From Prevotella sp. (GTDB lineage: Bacteria; Bacteroidota; Bacteroidia; Bacteroidales; Bacteroidaceae): a stretch of 19,549 nucleotides of DNA. Shown here piece by piece: positions 12,637-19,480 of the stretch. Location of the stretch: positions 1-19,549 of the forward strand of contig JAFRQC010000090.1 in assembly GCA_017428805.1 (NCBI GenBank). The letters run 5' to 3'. The notes under the pieces were generated by a model. It was not told where the DNA came from. It made no database searches and saw only the letters and a program-made list of their open reading frames with translations. Positions within the stretch are counted from its first letter, which is position 1. The number at the start of each line of letters is the position of its first letter. The translations under genes and the position numbers were made by a program.

Positions 12637-14382
12637 TCAGATAGACACCAGATGGTATTTGTTGACTATATTCTGGTAAATGTCGCGTGAGGAATTCTGG
12701 TTGAATAATTTCTGGTTAATGGCCGTCTTGGCATTGGTCACTTCCTGTTTAGTCATGTCCAAAAGGGCTGCCTGTTCATTATGACGTACATTCAGGGCTG
12801 ACAACATACAGACACGAGTCATGACGCGGTTGGCATTATGCAGCCGAAGGTCATTGAGCAACTCAGGACAATACCGCGCGAAGACTTTTGTCAACAACCG
12901 CCACTCCTCTTGCGTCATCGTTCTCGGTTTCTGAGCCAGCTCATTTATCTGCTTGACAATAGGTTCGTCTGACAGATTCTCTGAGGCAATGACATGCTCA
13001 CGTACCCTCATCTGTCCGATCTCTTCTTTCAGAGTATGGTTCTCTTGAGCCAGCAGCGATTTCTCTTCTGCCATCTGTGTCTTTTCACGCTCATGCTGAG
13101 AGACTTCATTCTGAAGCATCTCAACAACTTGGGAACGGGATTTAAGCTCTAACAGTTTTTCTTTCCTCCACTTCAAGAACTTTTTCCCGATATAGGCTAA
13201 AACGAGCAAGCCTAAAAGAACGAAAATGCACAGGTACAAGAATCTGTTTTGGGCTTCCAATGCTTTGTTTTCATTTTCAAACGCCTCTTTCTGATACCTG
13301 TTATAATTATATAGCGAAGCCATCTGGGCTGTCAGCTCCTGATCTCTCTTGGCTATTGAGGAGTCGTTGGCCTCACCATAGAGCTGGGCGTATTTGGCAA
13401 TGGAATCTGCTTGACGGCGTGTCTTGAAGACACTCAGAAGTCCACGGTACATGGGATCCTTCTGAACAGCAGTCATGTTGGGACGATATACTTTTCTATA
13501 GTAATACTCTGCGGAATCAAGTAAACCAATCCTTTCATAATACTGTCCTTTATAATAATAGTATTGGCGTTTTGACGGTGGCAATTCATGATAATTGTCA
13601 AACAAGGTTGATTCAGATTCAAACTGATCCATCAACTTTTGGGCTTCGGGTAGTCTGTCCGACGTCTTCACATACATATATAATAAAGGTAGGGAGGCTT
13701 GAAGAGCCTTCTGCCGGTAACCATGTTTTATATATAACCTTTGAGCTTCTTTAATAATCAGCTCTGCACTATCCTTCTTATTCATAAGGATATATATGCC
13801 AGCAATCTTTTCAATCTGACTGATGGCGTATGCCGTGTCCTTATCAAGATATGAGAATCTGCTGGCATGTCTGTGTGCCTCTATCTCATTAGTTAGCAGG
13901 AGTTGCTGATGGTAAAGTATGGCAAGTTGGGAATAGGCAACGGTCAGGGTGTTGTAGTCGCAGTCAGTAGCGGTAGTGTCAGCCTGATTAACGGCATCGA
14001 GGTAACACTCAACAGCACGGGGGGCCTCGTCAAGGTCACGGTAGACACAACCAAGGAGGTAATGGGCCAGGAGACGGTCATTGGGAGTGCCGTGGCTGTC
14101 GTAGTAGCTGACAAGGTCGCGAGCAAGAGAATCTGAGGTGAAAGGGAGGTAAGCCTTGTTCTGTGCTTTCAACGTAAGCAGGCTATGGCGCATGCGCTGA
14201 CTCTTGGCCCAACTCTTTGCCTCGGTGCTGAAGCTATCAAGCAGGTGCAGGGCGGAATCGGGATTCTCATTAATAATAGAGTCGAGGGTATGCAGCTCTG
14301 GGGTGTAGCCGTCGCCGCTACAGCCCGCAAGGAGCAACATCGCTCCCACAACTATGATTCCTATCAGTCTTTTCGCAATCAT
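12637..14382 (-). CDS. TPR / transmembrane / coiled-coil protein, likely membrane-bound regulator
   Basis: A 581-residue protein. Residues 1-21 form a lipoprotein-type signal ending LLLAGC. TPR-like helical repeats fill about 30-360, with tyrosine-rich units such as YYYKGQYYERIGLLDSAEYY. A membrane helix lies at about 381-399 (LYLCIFVLLGLLVLAYIG), a charged coiled coil at about 404-460, and a C-terminal helical domain at about 485-576 (EEWRLLTKVFARYCPELL, ending near RDIYQNIVNKYH) that resembles a DNA-binding HTH. This architecture is a known Bacteroidales type: periplasmic sensor, cytoplasmic effector. The start at 14382 is chosen because a longer frame to 14526 would run through the terminator at 14491-14523 and the promoter. 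It probably acts on its downstream neighbour; target and ligand are unknown. Confidence 0.8.
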   Translation of the reverse strand: MIAKRLIGIIVVGAMLLLAGCSGDGYTPELHTLDSIINENPDSALHLLDSFSTEAKSWAKSQRMRHSLLTLKAQNKAYLPFTSDSLARDLVSYYDSHGTPNDRLLAHYLLGCVYRDLDEAPRAVECYLDAVNQADTTATDCDYNTLTVAYSQLAILYHQQLLLTNEIEAHRHASRFSYLDKDTAYAISQIEKIAGIYILMNKKDSAELIIKEAQRLYIKHGYRQKALQASLPLLYMYVKTSDRLPEAQKLMDQFESESTLFDNYHELPPSKRQYYYYKGQYYERIGLLDSAEYYYRKVYRPNMTAVQKDPMYRGLLSVFKTRRQADSIAKYAQLYGEANDSSIAKRDQELTAQMASLYNYNRYQKEAFENENKALEAQNRFLYLCIFVLLGLLVLAYIGKKFLKWRKEKLLELKSRSQVVEMLQNEVSQHEREKTQMAEEKSLLAQENHTLKEEIGQMRVREHVIASENLSDEPIVKQINELAQKPRTMTQEEWRLLTKVFARYCPELLNDLRLHNANRVMTRVCMLSALNVRHNEQAALLDMTKQEVTNAKTAINQKLFNQNSSRDIYQNIVNKYHLVSI

Positions 14383-14387
14383 CGCTG

Positions 14388-14419
14388 CAAAGTTACAAAA
14401 TTCTCGCGACATGACCAAA
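14388..14419 (-). promoter_or_regulatory. Promoter of the TPR regulator gene, close to the ATG
   Basis: TTTG (14419-14416), a 20-bp spacer and TAACTTTG (14395-14388) on the minus strand. The ATG at 14382 begins 5 bases after the -7 box, so the mRNA is predicted to be leaderless or nearly so. Confidence 0.8.
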
Positions 14420-14490
14420 TAAAACTCAGCGATTTCGTATAAGGTGACAGATCGGACAAGGCTCAATAGATCATAAAGCGTTGTGACAAA

Positions 14491-14523
14491 AAAATCGGGC
14501 TGATGTTTGGTCAGCCCGATTTT
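14491..14523 (-). terminator. Strong intrinsic terminator after the vapE fragment
   Basis: A perfect 13-bp stem (14491-14503 with 14511-14523; core TCGGGCTGA/TCAGCCCGA) with a 7-nt loop and a run of seven T on the minus strand. It lies at the end of the vapE fragment, about 110 bp below that fragment's promoter. Confidence 0.92.
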
Positions 14524-14612
14524 CATATGATGAGATGAGGATTACTTCTCGTCGAGGCGTGCGTCTCCCGCCAGTTCTGCTTGTGTTCCTTCTTGTTGTC
14601 TTTGTTGTCCAT
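14523..14612 (-). pseudogene. 5' fragment of a vapE-family gene
   Basis: A 29-codon remnant. It starts MDNKDNKK like the intact vapE at 9842, rejoins it at HKQNWRETHAST after a 36-nt in-frame shortening of the charged tail, then leaves homology at about 14550 and stops nine codons later. Its leader and promoter are also conserved. It is evidence of an earlier second vapE copy, since replaced by the terminator and TPR gene on its 3' side and by the ATPase gene on its 5' side. Confidence 0.85.
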
Positions 14613-14633
14613 GTTGTCGTTTATTTCTCACTG

Positions 14634-14641
14634 CAAAGATA
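14634..14641 (-). promoter_or_regulatory. -7 box retained from the second vapE copy
   Basis: TATCTTTG on the minus strand, the same spacing to the ATG as in the intact vapE (9864-9871). With the terminator at 14491-14523 it could produce a transcript of about 140 nt. Confidence 0.6.
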
Positions 14642-14661
14642 CAAAAAAGCAGAAACATTTA

Positions 14662-14698
14662 CCCCCCATATACCAGGGATATATGGAGGGTATAACCT
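14662..14698 (-). repeat. 37-bp direct repeat, copy 1 (3' side of ATPase gene)
   Basis: Nearly identical to 16027-16063 (one difference). It contains an internal stem CCATATA/TATATGG with a 7-nt loop. The two copies flank the ATPase gene and its promoter. Confidence 0.9.
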
Positions 14699-14719
14699 AT
14701 AAAAAGAATTCTGCGTCGT

Positions 14720-15901
14720 TCATTCCAAATGAGGCAGATAGGCCTGAAGATGACGGTAATTGAGAACCTTGATGTCGGCTGTTGTATTCTCAAAATCACC
14801 TGTATAGACGATGAGCTTATTAGATATCGGGGTTTTAATCCATTCCGCAAGTTTTGAAATGGAATCTTCGAAAGACGAGTGGTAGGTCATTGACGACTTG
14901 ACCTCGATAGCGGTGATCTCACCCTCCTCTTTCAGAAGGATGTCAACCTCGTTCTGGTTTGAATCGCGATAAAAATAAACGCCATCCAATAGTCCTCGAT
15001 TGTAACGGTGCTTGATGACTTCCATCACAACATAGTTTTCAAAGATGGCCCCTCGCATCTTGTCACGCTCTAACTGCCGAGGACTTTCAATATCCAAGAG
15101 GAAGCAAGCCAGTCCAGGATCGTTAAAGTAGAGTTTCGGACTTTTGACCAAGCGTTTGGAAATGTTCTCGTAATATGGGGGCAGGAGGGTAACCAGATAG
15201 GAGGCCTGAAGAACAGACAGCCAACTGGTAACGGTTTTGCCATCGACTCCAAGTTGTCCGGCAATCTCAGATGCATTAAAAACAGACCCCACTCTGGCAG
15301 CACAGAGTTTCATGAACTTCATGAACTGCATCTGGTCTTTGATCTTTAGCAGGTCTCGGACGTCGCGCTCCAAATAGGTCTTGACATAAGAAGGATAGAA
15401 GAGCCGTGCCTTATTCTTCTTAGCACAGATTGCTGGGTAAAGACCGCTATAGAGGAACTCATTTAATGACATCTCGCCCATGGTTGACTCACTTTCATGG
15501 TAGGTCATAGGCAACAACTCATATACGCCAGCCCTGCCAGGTAGCGACTCACTCAAGCTATGAAGTAGTTCAAAGTTAGAACTGCCCGTGAGCAGGAACT
15601 GACAATCGGGATTGTCATCCACGATTCCCTGAATATATTCTAAAAGTTGTGGCACCTTCTGAACCTCATCGATAAACATTCCGCTGGGATGCTGATGGAG
15701 GAAAGCAACAGGATCATGCTCAGCAAATTCACGGACGTTGACGTCTTTCAAACTATACTTGGGTACATTGGGGAAGAGATACTTCAGGAGTGTGCTCTTG
15801 CCAGACTGCCGAGGGCCTGTAACGGAGATAACAGAGAAGTACTTGGCGGCCTCTCTAATGATGCCTTCCATTGTGCGGTTGAGGTATAAATTATTAGCCA
15901 T
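14720..15901 (-). CDS. ATP-binding protein, AAA_14 plus DUF4143
   Basis: A 393-residue P-loop ATPase. Walker A is GPRQSGKST (29-37), Walker B MFIDEVQ (75-81) and sensor-1 FLLTGSSN (102-109). An ERDVRDLL segment lies at 178-185, followed by a winged-helix-like stretch at about 205-235. The C-terminal DUF4143 region ends in a PD-(D/E)XK-like motif, NEVDILL at 317-323 with IEVKSS at 332-337, which suggests a nuclease-type fold. These genes occur in many copies in Bacteroidales; their role is unclear, with defence or toxin-like activity proposed. It has its own promoter and is flanked by 37-bp direct repeats inside the decayed vapE-X copy, so it looks like a later arrival. Confidence 0.93.
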   Translation of the reverse strand: MANNLYLNRTMEGIIREAAKYFSVISVTGPRQSGKSTLLKYLFPNVPKYSLKDVNVREFAEHDPVAFLHQHPSGMFIDEVQKVPQLLEYIQGIVDDNPDCQFLLTGSSNFELLHSLSESLPGRAGVYELLPMTYHESESTMGEMSLNEFLYSGLYPAICAKKNKARLFYPSYVKTYLERDVRDLLKIKDQMQFMKFMKLCAARVGSVFNASEIAGQLGVDGKTVTSWLSVLQASYLVTLLPPYYENISKRLVKSPKLYFNDPGLACFLLDIESPRQLERDKMRGAIFENYVVMEVIKHRYNRGLLDGVYFYRDSNQNEVDILLKEEGEITAIEVKSSMTYHSSFEDSISKLAEWIKTPISNKLIVYTGDFENTTADIKVLNYRHLQAYLPHLE

Positions 15902-15928
15902 ATCTTATGCAAATTCGGAATTCGACTC

Positions 15929-15959
15929 CAAAATTACATAAAATAATGATAGTAACAAA
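15929..15959 (-). promoter_or_regulatory. Promoter of the AAA/DUF4143 ATPase gene
   Basis: TTTG (15959-15956), a 19-bp spacer and TAATTTTG (15936-15929) on the minus strand, giving a short leader of about 22 nt. Confidence 0.75.
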
Positions 15960-16026
15960 GGTTTTCATTAGAAATATTGCTGCAATTAACATTATTAAAT
16001 AAAATAGCCCCAAACATATATTTCTC

Positions 16027-16063
16027 CCCCCCATATACCAAGGATATATGGAGGGTATAACCT
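16027..16063 (-). repeat. 37-bp direct repeat, copy 2 (5' side of ATPase gene)
   Basis: Matches 14662-14698 with one difference. It lies 16 bp beyond the end of the X paralogue and upstream of the ATPase promoter. Confidence 0.9.
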
Positions 16064-16078
16064 GTTTAGAATCGCTTA

Positions 16079-16597
16079 TTACAAGATGGCTTTCAGTTTG
16101 TCCTGAAACACCAATGACTGTTTTTGATTGAGGGCATAATATAAGTCTTTGTACATGTTCTTGCGGTTCCAAAGCGCTTCGAACACTTTTCATTTCTCCT
16201 TGATGCCTAACCGTTCAGCCATGGCATCAGCCAGCAGGGCTGATTGCGTGCGCGAGATTAAAGGCTGATAGTGATCATCAACATAACCTGCCTGTTGAGC
16301 TTTCTGCCAGAGGATCATCGTCTCGGGTGTGGAGAGCACCTCCGGCAATTCCTCCCCTCCCCCTCGGAGAAGGTTGGGTTGAGATTTCATTGGGGCGGAC
16401 TGCACATACTGTTTCTCAATTGTGCCTACATACTGTGCGCCGGGAGCGACATAGATGATTGTATTGTGGCTGCCTTGGTGATCTTTGTCTTTCCGGTGCA
16501 GTTGCTCCAGCAGTTCATTTATCACCTTCAGGGCATCGGCTGGCAGCATGTCACCGAGCCCACCCAGATTGTCTGGGACTTCTTCGTTGAAAATCAT
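16079..16597 (-). pseudogene. Paralogue of gene X with in-frame TGA
   Basis: Clear homology to 10079-10564 over the C-terminal two thirds, including MKSQPNLLRG, EELPEVLSTPE and YQPLISRTQSALLADAMAER. The frame stops at TGA (16192-16190) where the other copy has the Trp codon of KEKWKVFE. It then continues in the same frame for 36 more homologous codons (KVFEALWNRKNM and on) to TAA at 16079. Start at 16597 (MIFNEEVPDN) is chosen by analogy, although upstream codons to 16672 are open. One TGG-to-TGA change explains the break, so decay is recent. A truncated protein of 135 residues could still be made. Confidence 0.85.
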
Positions 16598-16680
16598 AAA
16601 AACAATAAGAAATTTAAAGTTAATAAATATAGGGAAAATGGAGGGGAGGTTCTGATAGAAAACGTCAGCCATAGGAATAG

Positions 16681-16734
16681 CTACAAACCTTCGCAGAACA
16701 TTAAACCACCAAAGCCCATACCTCCAAGAGGCAT
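16681..16734 (-). CDS. Candidate 17-residue leader peptide / conserved hairpin, second copy
   Basis: The frame MPLGGMGFGGLMFCEGL aligns with the sORF at 10701-10757 over GG(V/M)GFGG. The same bases can fold as CCATGCCTC/GAGGTATGG. Single-base losses relative to the first copy remove the upstream ATG frame, so the start would have to move to the internal ATG. Confidence 0.35.
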   Translation of the reverse strand: MPLGGMGFGGLMFCEGL

Positions 16735-16839
16735 GGACTGGCAGCCTTCTATATTCTGCAAACAGTTTTATGTAGCTATTTTATGGCTGTTCAGAACACT
16801 GTCATGGCTCCATTTTCCCTATATTTCCATAGGCGTGTG

Positions 16840-16870
16840 CAAAGGTAGCACAATTCTTTCACACTCCAAA
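16840..16870 (-). promoter_or_regulatory. Promoter of the X paralogue
   Basis: TTTG (16870-16867), a 19-bp spacer and TACCTTTG (16847-16840) on the minus strand, parallel to the gene X promoter. Confidence 0.8.
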
Positions 16871-16968
16871 ATCTTTTGCGATATTTCTTATGGGCTCATT
16901 GCTATTTTGCTTTAATCGTTAGACTTTTATCTAGGATTCGGTCAAAAGTTTCTATTGTACATACAAAC

Positions 16969-17661
16969 TCACTCTGCTTTTTCGATTTTTGTAAGTTCTA
17001 TCTTATATTTCTTTTGCAGTCTACTATTATTCGGATCAGTAATCTCCTCATAGACATTTCCTGATATGATGACATTCAATCCTTGGACTTTGAATTCATC
17101 ACTTAACTCTATGGGGTAATAAAGGTTTACAATAGTATTATTCTTAACATAATATATACTCCATTCGCCTGTGTTGAAATCTACCATCGTACCTGGCATA
17201 TCCTTAATAGTAAAAGGAGGATTGCCTCGGTACGGTATTTCTCCACCACCTTCTATGATTTCTATTTTCGTCAGATAAACAAAGTAAAATTTTTCTTTTC
17301 CATCATAGCGCCATAAGTCCAACGACTCTACTTCTTCATCGCTCAGTTGGACGACTTTCCCTGAATAAGATACTTTTACTCCCGGGATGTCCTTATATGA
17401 TTGCAATTCATCAGGAAGGTTCAACGGGAAATAATACTCGTTTGAATAATCATAGGGAATACCGGGAATAATAGACCACCCATAAAGATCGTCGTAACCT
17501 AAATAGCCGGTGTAGTCTTTCTCTGGAACGGACTGTAAACTGTCTTCAAAAAGCGACAGTTTGCTGTCTTTTAGAACAGTCAAATCATCATCACTACTGC
17601 TGCATGCGCTGGAAAATCCAAGTGCCAGCAGCATACCCATTAAAAATGTTACCTTTCTCAT
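16969..17661 (-). CDS. Lipoprotein with internal duplication
   Basis: A 230-residue protein with a signal ending LGFSSAC (Cys20) followed by SSSDDD, typical of exported Bacteroidetes lipoproteins. No family is recognised. Two related segments are visible, about 61-134 and 166-228: each has WSI, then (Y)YxPxxLxDE(L/F), then G(V/L)xVxxSGxV, and ends LTKIE. It is probably a periplasmic or outer-membrane-anchored beta-rich protein with two copies of one domain. It lies 130 bp after the anti-sigma-like gene and has its own upstream block matching the one before the sigma gene, so it is a probable member of that ECF regulon. Confidence 0.8.
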   Translation of the reverse strand: MRKVTFLMGMLLALGFSSACSSSDDDLTVLKDSKLSLFEDSLQSVPEKDYTGYLGYDDLYGWSIIPGIPYDYSNEYYFPLNLPDELQSYKDIPGVKVSYSGKVVQLSDEEVESLDLWRYDGKEKFYFVYLTKIEIIEGGGEIPYRGNPPFTIKDMPGTMVDFNTGEWSIYYVKNNTIVNLYYPIELSDEFKVQGLNVIISGNVYEEITDPNNSRLQKKYKIELTKIEKAE

Positions 17662-17714
17662 ACTTTTCTGTTTTTAAGTTTATACTTATGATTCATTAGA
17701 GACTGTCTAAGCAG

Positions 17715-17783
17715 TTTTCTATCTACTAAATCCATCAAAGTTGAAAAACTTGCATGAGGGCATCAATAATTAACAGACTTTAA
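17715..17783 (-). promoter_or_regulatory. Putative ECF sigma promoter block, lipoprotein copy
   Basis: A 69-bp block that aligns without gaps to 19481-19549 (about 49 identical positions). The blocks TGTTAATT, CATGCAAGTTTTT and ATTTAGTAGATAGA are conserved. It starts 9 bp after the anti-sigma-like stop and ends 53 bp before the lipoprotein ATG. Confidence 0.65.
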
Positions 17784-17791
17784 CTGGACGG

Positions 17792-18898
17792 TCATTTCAA
17801 GTTGAAGCGAAGGCCGAAGCTGAGGTTGAAGTTCAGCGGATGATCCTGATAGATGGTCGGAGTGATGCTACCGTCCTTGAAGTAGTAGCCTAAACCTGGC
17901 TCAGCATATAGGCTGAGAAAGTCTGTAAGCTTGTACTCTGCTCCTGCGGCTCCGTTAAGTGAGAACTGCCAAGAACTCGTGTCGAGGCTCTTTTCTATCA
18001 TGCCTCCCGCCGAGATGTAAAGGCCAAAGTTACGGCCTTTCCAAAGATCATAACTGATGTTCATTGGCAGACCGATATAGTTTAAGCGCTGCTCCGTTGT
18101 GCAGGTATTATTCTCTATTGTCGTGGTTATGTCAGAGGAGAGGTGGGTGTATGTCAATCCGCTCTCTACGCTCCAACAATCATTTATCCGATAGCGCAAT
18201 GACACACCAAAGCGTACAGGTTGACGGTGGCTGACATGACAATTAATCATTGAATCTGTGATAATTAAATCGCTAGGATTTCCTTGCTGTCTAAAAGATC
18301 CTGCCAGGTTTCCGGCCATTGTACTCGACACATAAACCTTTGCTGTCAGGCGGTTGTCCAAATTCTTCCGTTGATGGAGGTCAGAAGGATAGATGACAGG
18401 GGAAGTCTTGTCTGCAGGTTTCACTTTCTTCTCCTCAACGGGTTGTGACTGTTCCTTTTCATTGGCGTCGGTAGTGTTGGCTGTATCAGGGATAGCCACA
18501 GAGATGGGATTGTGGGTTTCGGATTCTATAATGGGCGTTGATGTCATCTTGGACGTATGTGTCGGCCTTGCGAGAATCACTGGGACAGGTCCATGATACT
18601 GGCTACTGGCCAGATCACGCGACCTGTCCCCATGATTCTCGTCCTGCGGCTGATTGCTGACAGATGCCGTCGTGGGCTGCATCGGCTCAGCATCGTTATG
18701 CAGGAAACTCCAATACCCCACACCAGCGATCAGCAGAAGGACGGCAGCCGCCGCCATACGCCGCAGCCAGAGCAGCCGGGCCTTGCGAGCCTTATTGGCA
18801 GCCACAGCCTGGTCTATCTCATCCCACGACACCTCTGGGACAGGCCACTCGTAGTCTGTCATCTTCTGTCGCAGATCGTTTATCCATTGTTCGTTCAT
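17792..18898 (-). CDS. Anti-sigma-like N-terminus fused to an outer-membrane beta-barrel domain
   Basis: A 368-residue protein. Residues 1-45 are a cytoplasmic, charged segment (NDLRQKMTDYEWPVPEVSWD) resembling a short anti-sigma region. A membrane helix lies at about 48-66 (MAAAAVLLLIAGVGYW), followed by a Ser/Thr/Pro-rich linker to about 205. From about 218 to the end it is beta-rich with alternating aromatic strands (FGVSLRYRINDCWSVESGL, FGLYISAGGM, ending NFNLSFGLRFNLK), typical of PorT-like outer-membrane barrels. The protein might span both membranes. Its ATG overlaps the sigma stop by four bases, so the two are coupled, as sigma/anti-sigma pairs usually are. The anti-sigma role is inferred from position and topology. 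Confidence 0.75.
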   Translation of the reverse strand: MNEQWINDLRQKMTDYEWPVPEVSWDEIDQAVAANKARKARLLWLRRMAAAAVLLLIAGVGYWSFLHNDAEPMQPTTASVSNQPQDENHGDRSRDLASSQYHGPVPVILARPTHTSKMTSTPIIESETHNPISVAIPDTANTTDANEKEQSQPVEEKKVKPADKTSPVIYPSDLHQRKNLDNRLTAKVYVSSTMAGNLAGSFRQQGNPSDLIITDSMINCHVSHRQPVRFGVSLRYRINDCWSVESGLTYTHLSSDITTTIENNTCTTEQRLNYIGLPMNISYDLWKGRNFGLYISAGGMIEKSLDTSSWQFSLNGAAGAEYKLTDFLSLYAEPGLGYYFKDGSITPTIYQDHPLNFNLSFGLRFNLK

Positions 18899-19470
18899 CG
18901 TCGTGGGGTGTTATTGTTGTTATACTTCCTGATCATTTGTGCCAACAAGCTTTTCGCCCTGAGCAACTGAGAGGCCGAACTGTCTTTCTTGATGCCGAGC
19001 AGACGGGCTATCTCCTGATGGCTCTTGCCTTCGAACACATAGAGGTTCAGCACCGTGCGGTAACCTGTTGGCAGGCGGTTCAGCATCTCTCGGAGGATGT
19101 CGGGCGGAATGTCTCTGACGGACGGATCGTCTTCAGAGTCATCAATGATATCGTAGTCAGGTTGCAGCAATTCGTACTGAACCTTTGTCCGCAAGAACTT
19201 CAGCGACTCATTGACCGCTATCCTCACGACCCACGCTTCCAAGGAGCCATTCCCACGATACTTGAAATCGGTGATGTGGGAGTAGATGTGTACGAGTGCA
19301 TTCTGAATCACATCCTTCACGTCTTCCTCATCAGCGATGTATCGCACACAGACGCCGGCAAGGCTTCCACCATAACGGGTATAGAATTCCCTGGCTGCAG
19401 TCTTGTCGCCTTCCTGCAGCCGCTTCACCAAGCGTTGTTCCTCATTACCAATAAAAGACACGTGTGGCAT
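18895..19470 (-). CDS. ECF-type RNA polymerase sigma factor
   Basis: A 191-residue extracytoplasmic-function sigma factor. Region 2 spans about residues 24-92 (REFYTRYGGSLAGVCVRY, then DVIQNALVHIYSHI and GSLEAWVVRIAVNESL). Region 4 spans about 124-178, with LPTGYRTVLNLYVFEGKSH and the HTH helix QEIARLLGIKKDSSASQLLR. The acidic linker between them (DYDIIDDSEDDPS) is typical. ATG at 19470 lies 10 bp after the conserved upstream block, as expected for an autoregulated ECF gene. It overlaps the following anti-sigma-like gene by four bases. Confidence 0.95.
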   Translation of the reverse strand: MPHVSFIGNEEQRLVKRLQEGDKTAAREFYTRYGGSLAGVCVRYIADEEDVKDVIQNALVHIYSHITDFKYRGNGSLEAWVVRIAVNESLKFLRTKVQYELLQPDYDIIDDSEDDPSVRDIPPDILREMLNRLPTGYRTVLNLYVFEGKSHQEIARLLGIKKDSSASQLLRAKSLLAQMIRKYNNNNTPRR

Positions 19471-19480
19471 TTCTGCACTA

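Larger units (their letters stand above)
16598..16968 (-). other. Leader and promoter region of the X paralogue
   Basis: A 371-bp stretch without a standard gene. It contains the short ORF/hairpin (16681-16734), the promoter (16840-16870) and an A/T-rich tail toward the lipoprotein gene. The DNA around and above the promoter resembles that above gene X, e.g. CTCCAAAATCTTTTG against CATCCAAAATATTTG. Confidence 0.65.

Noticed and set aside
14383..14526. 48-residue N-terminal extension of the TPR regulator
   Set aside because: It would be read through a strong terminator and the gene's own promoter and would bury a good signal peptide.
14662..16063. Insertion sequence carrying the AAA ATPase gene
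   Set aside because: No transposase, no terminal inverted repeats, and a 37-bp direct repeat is too long for a typical target duplication.
16190..16192. TGA read as tryptophan (recoding)
   Set aside because: TGA is used as a normal stop in several intact genes here, e.g. the smalltalk and anti-sigma-like genes; a mutation is simpler.
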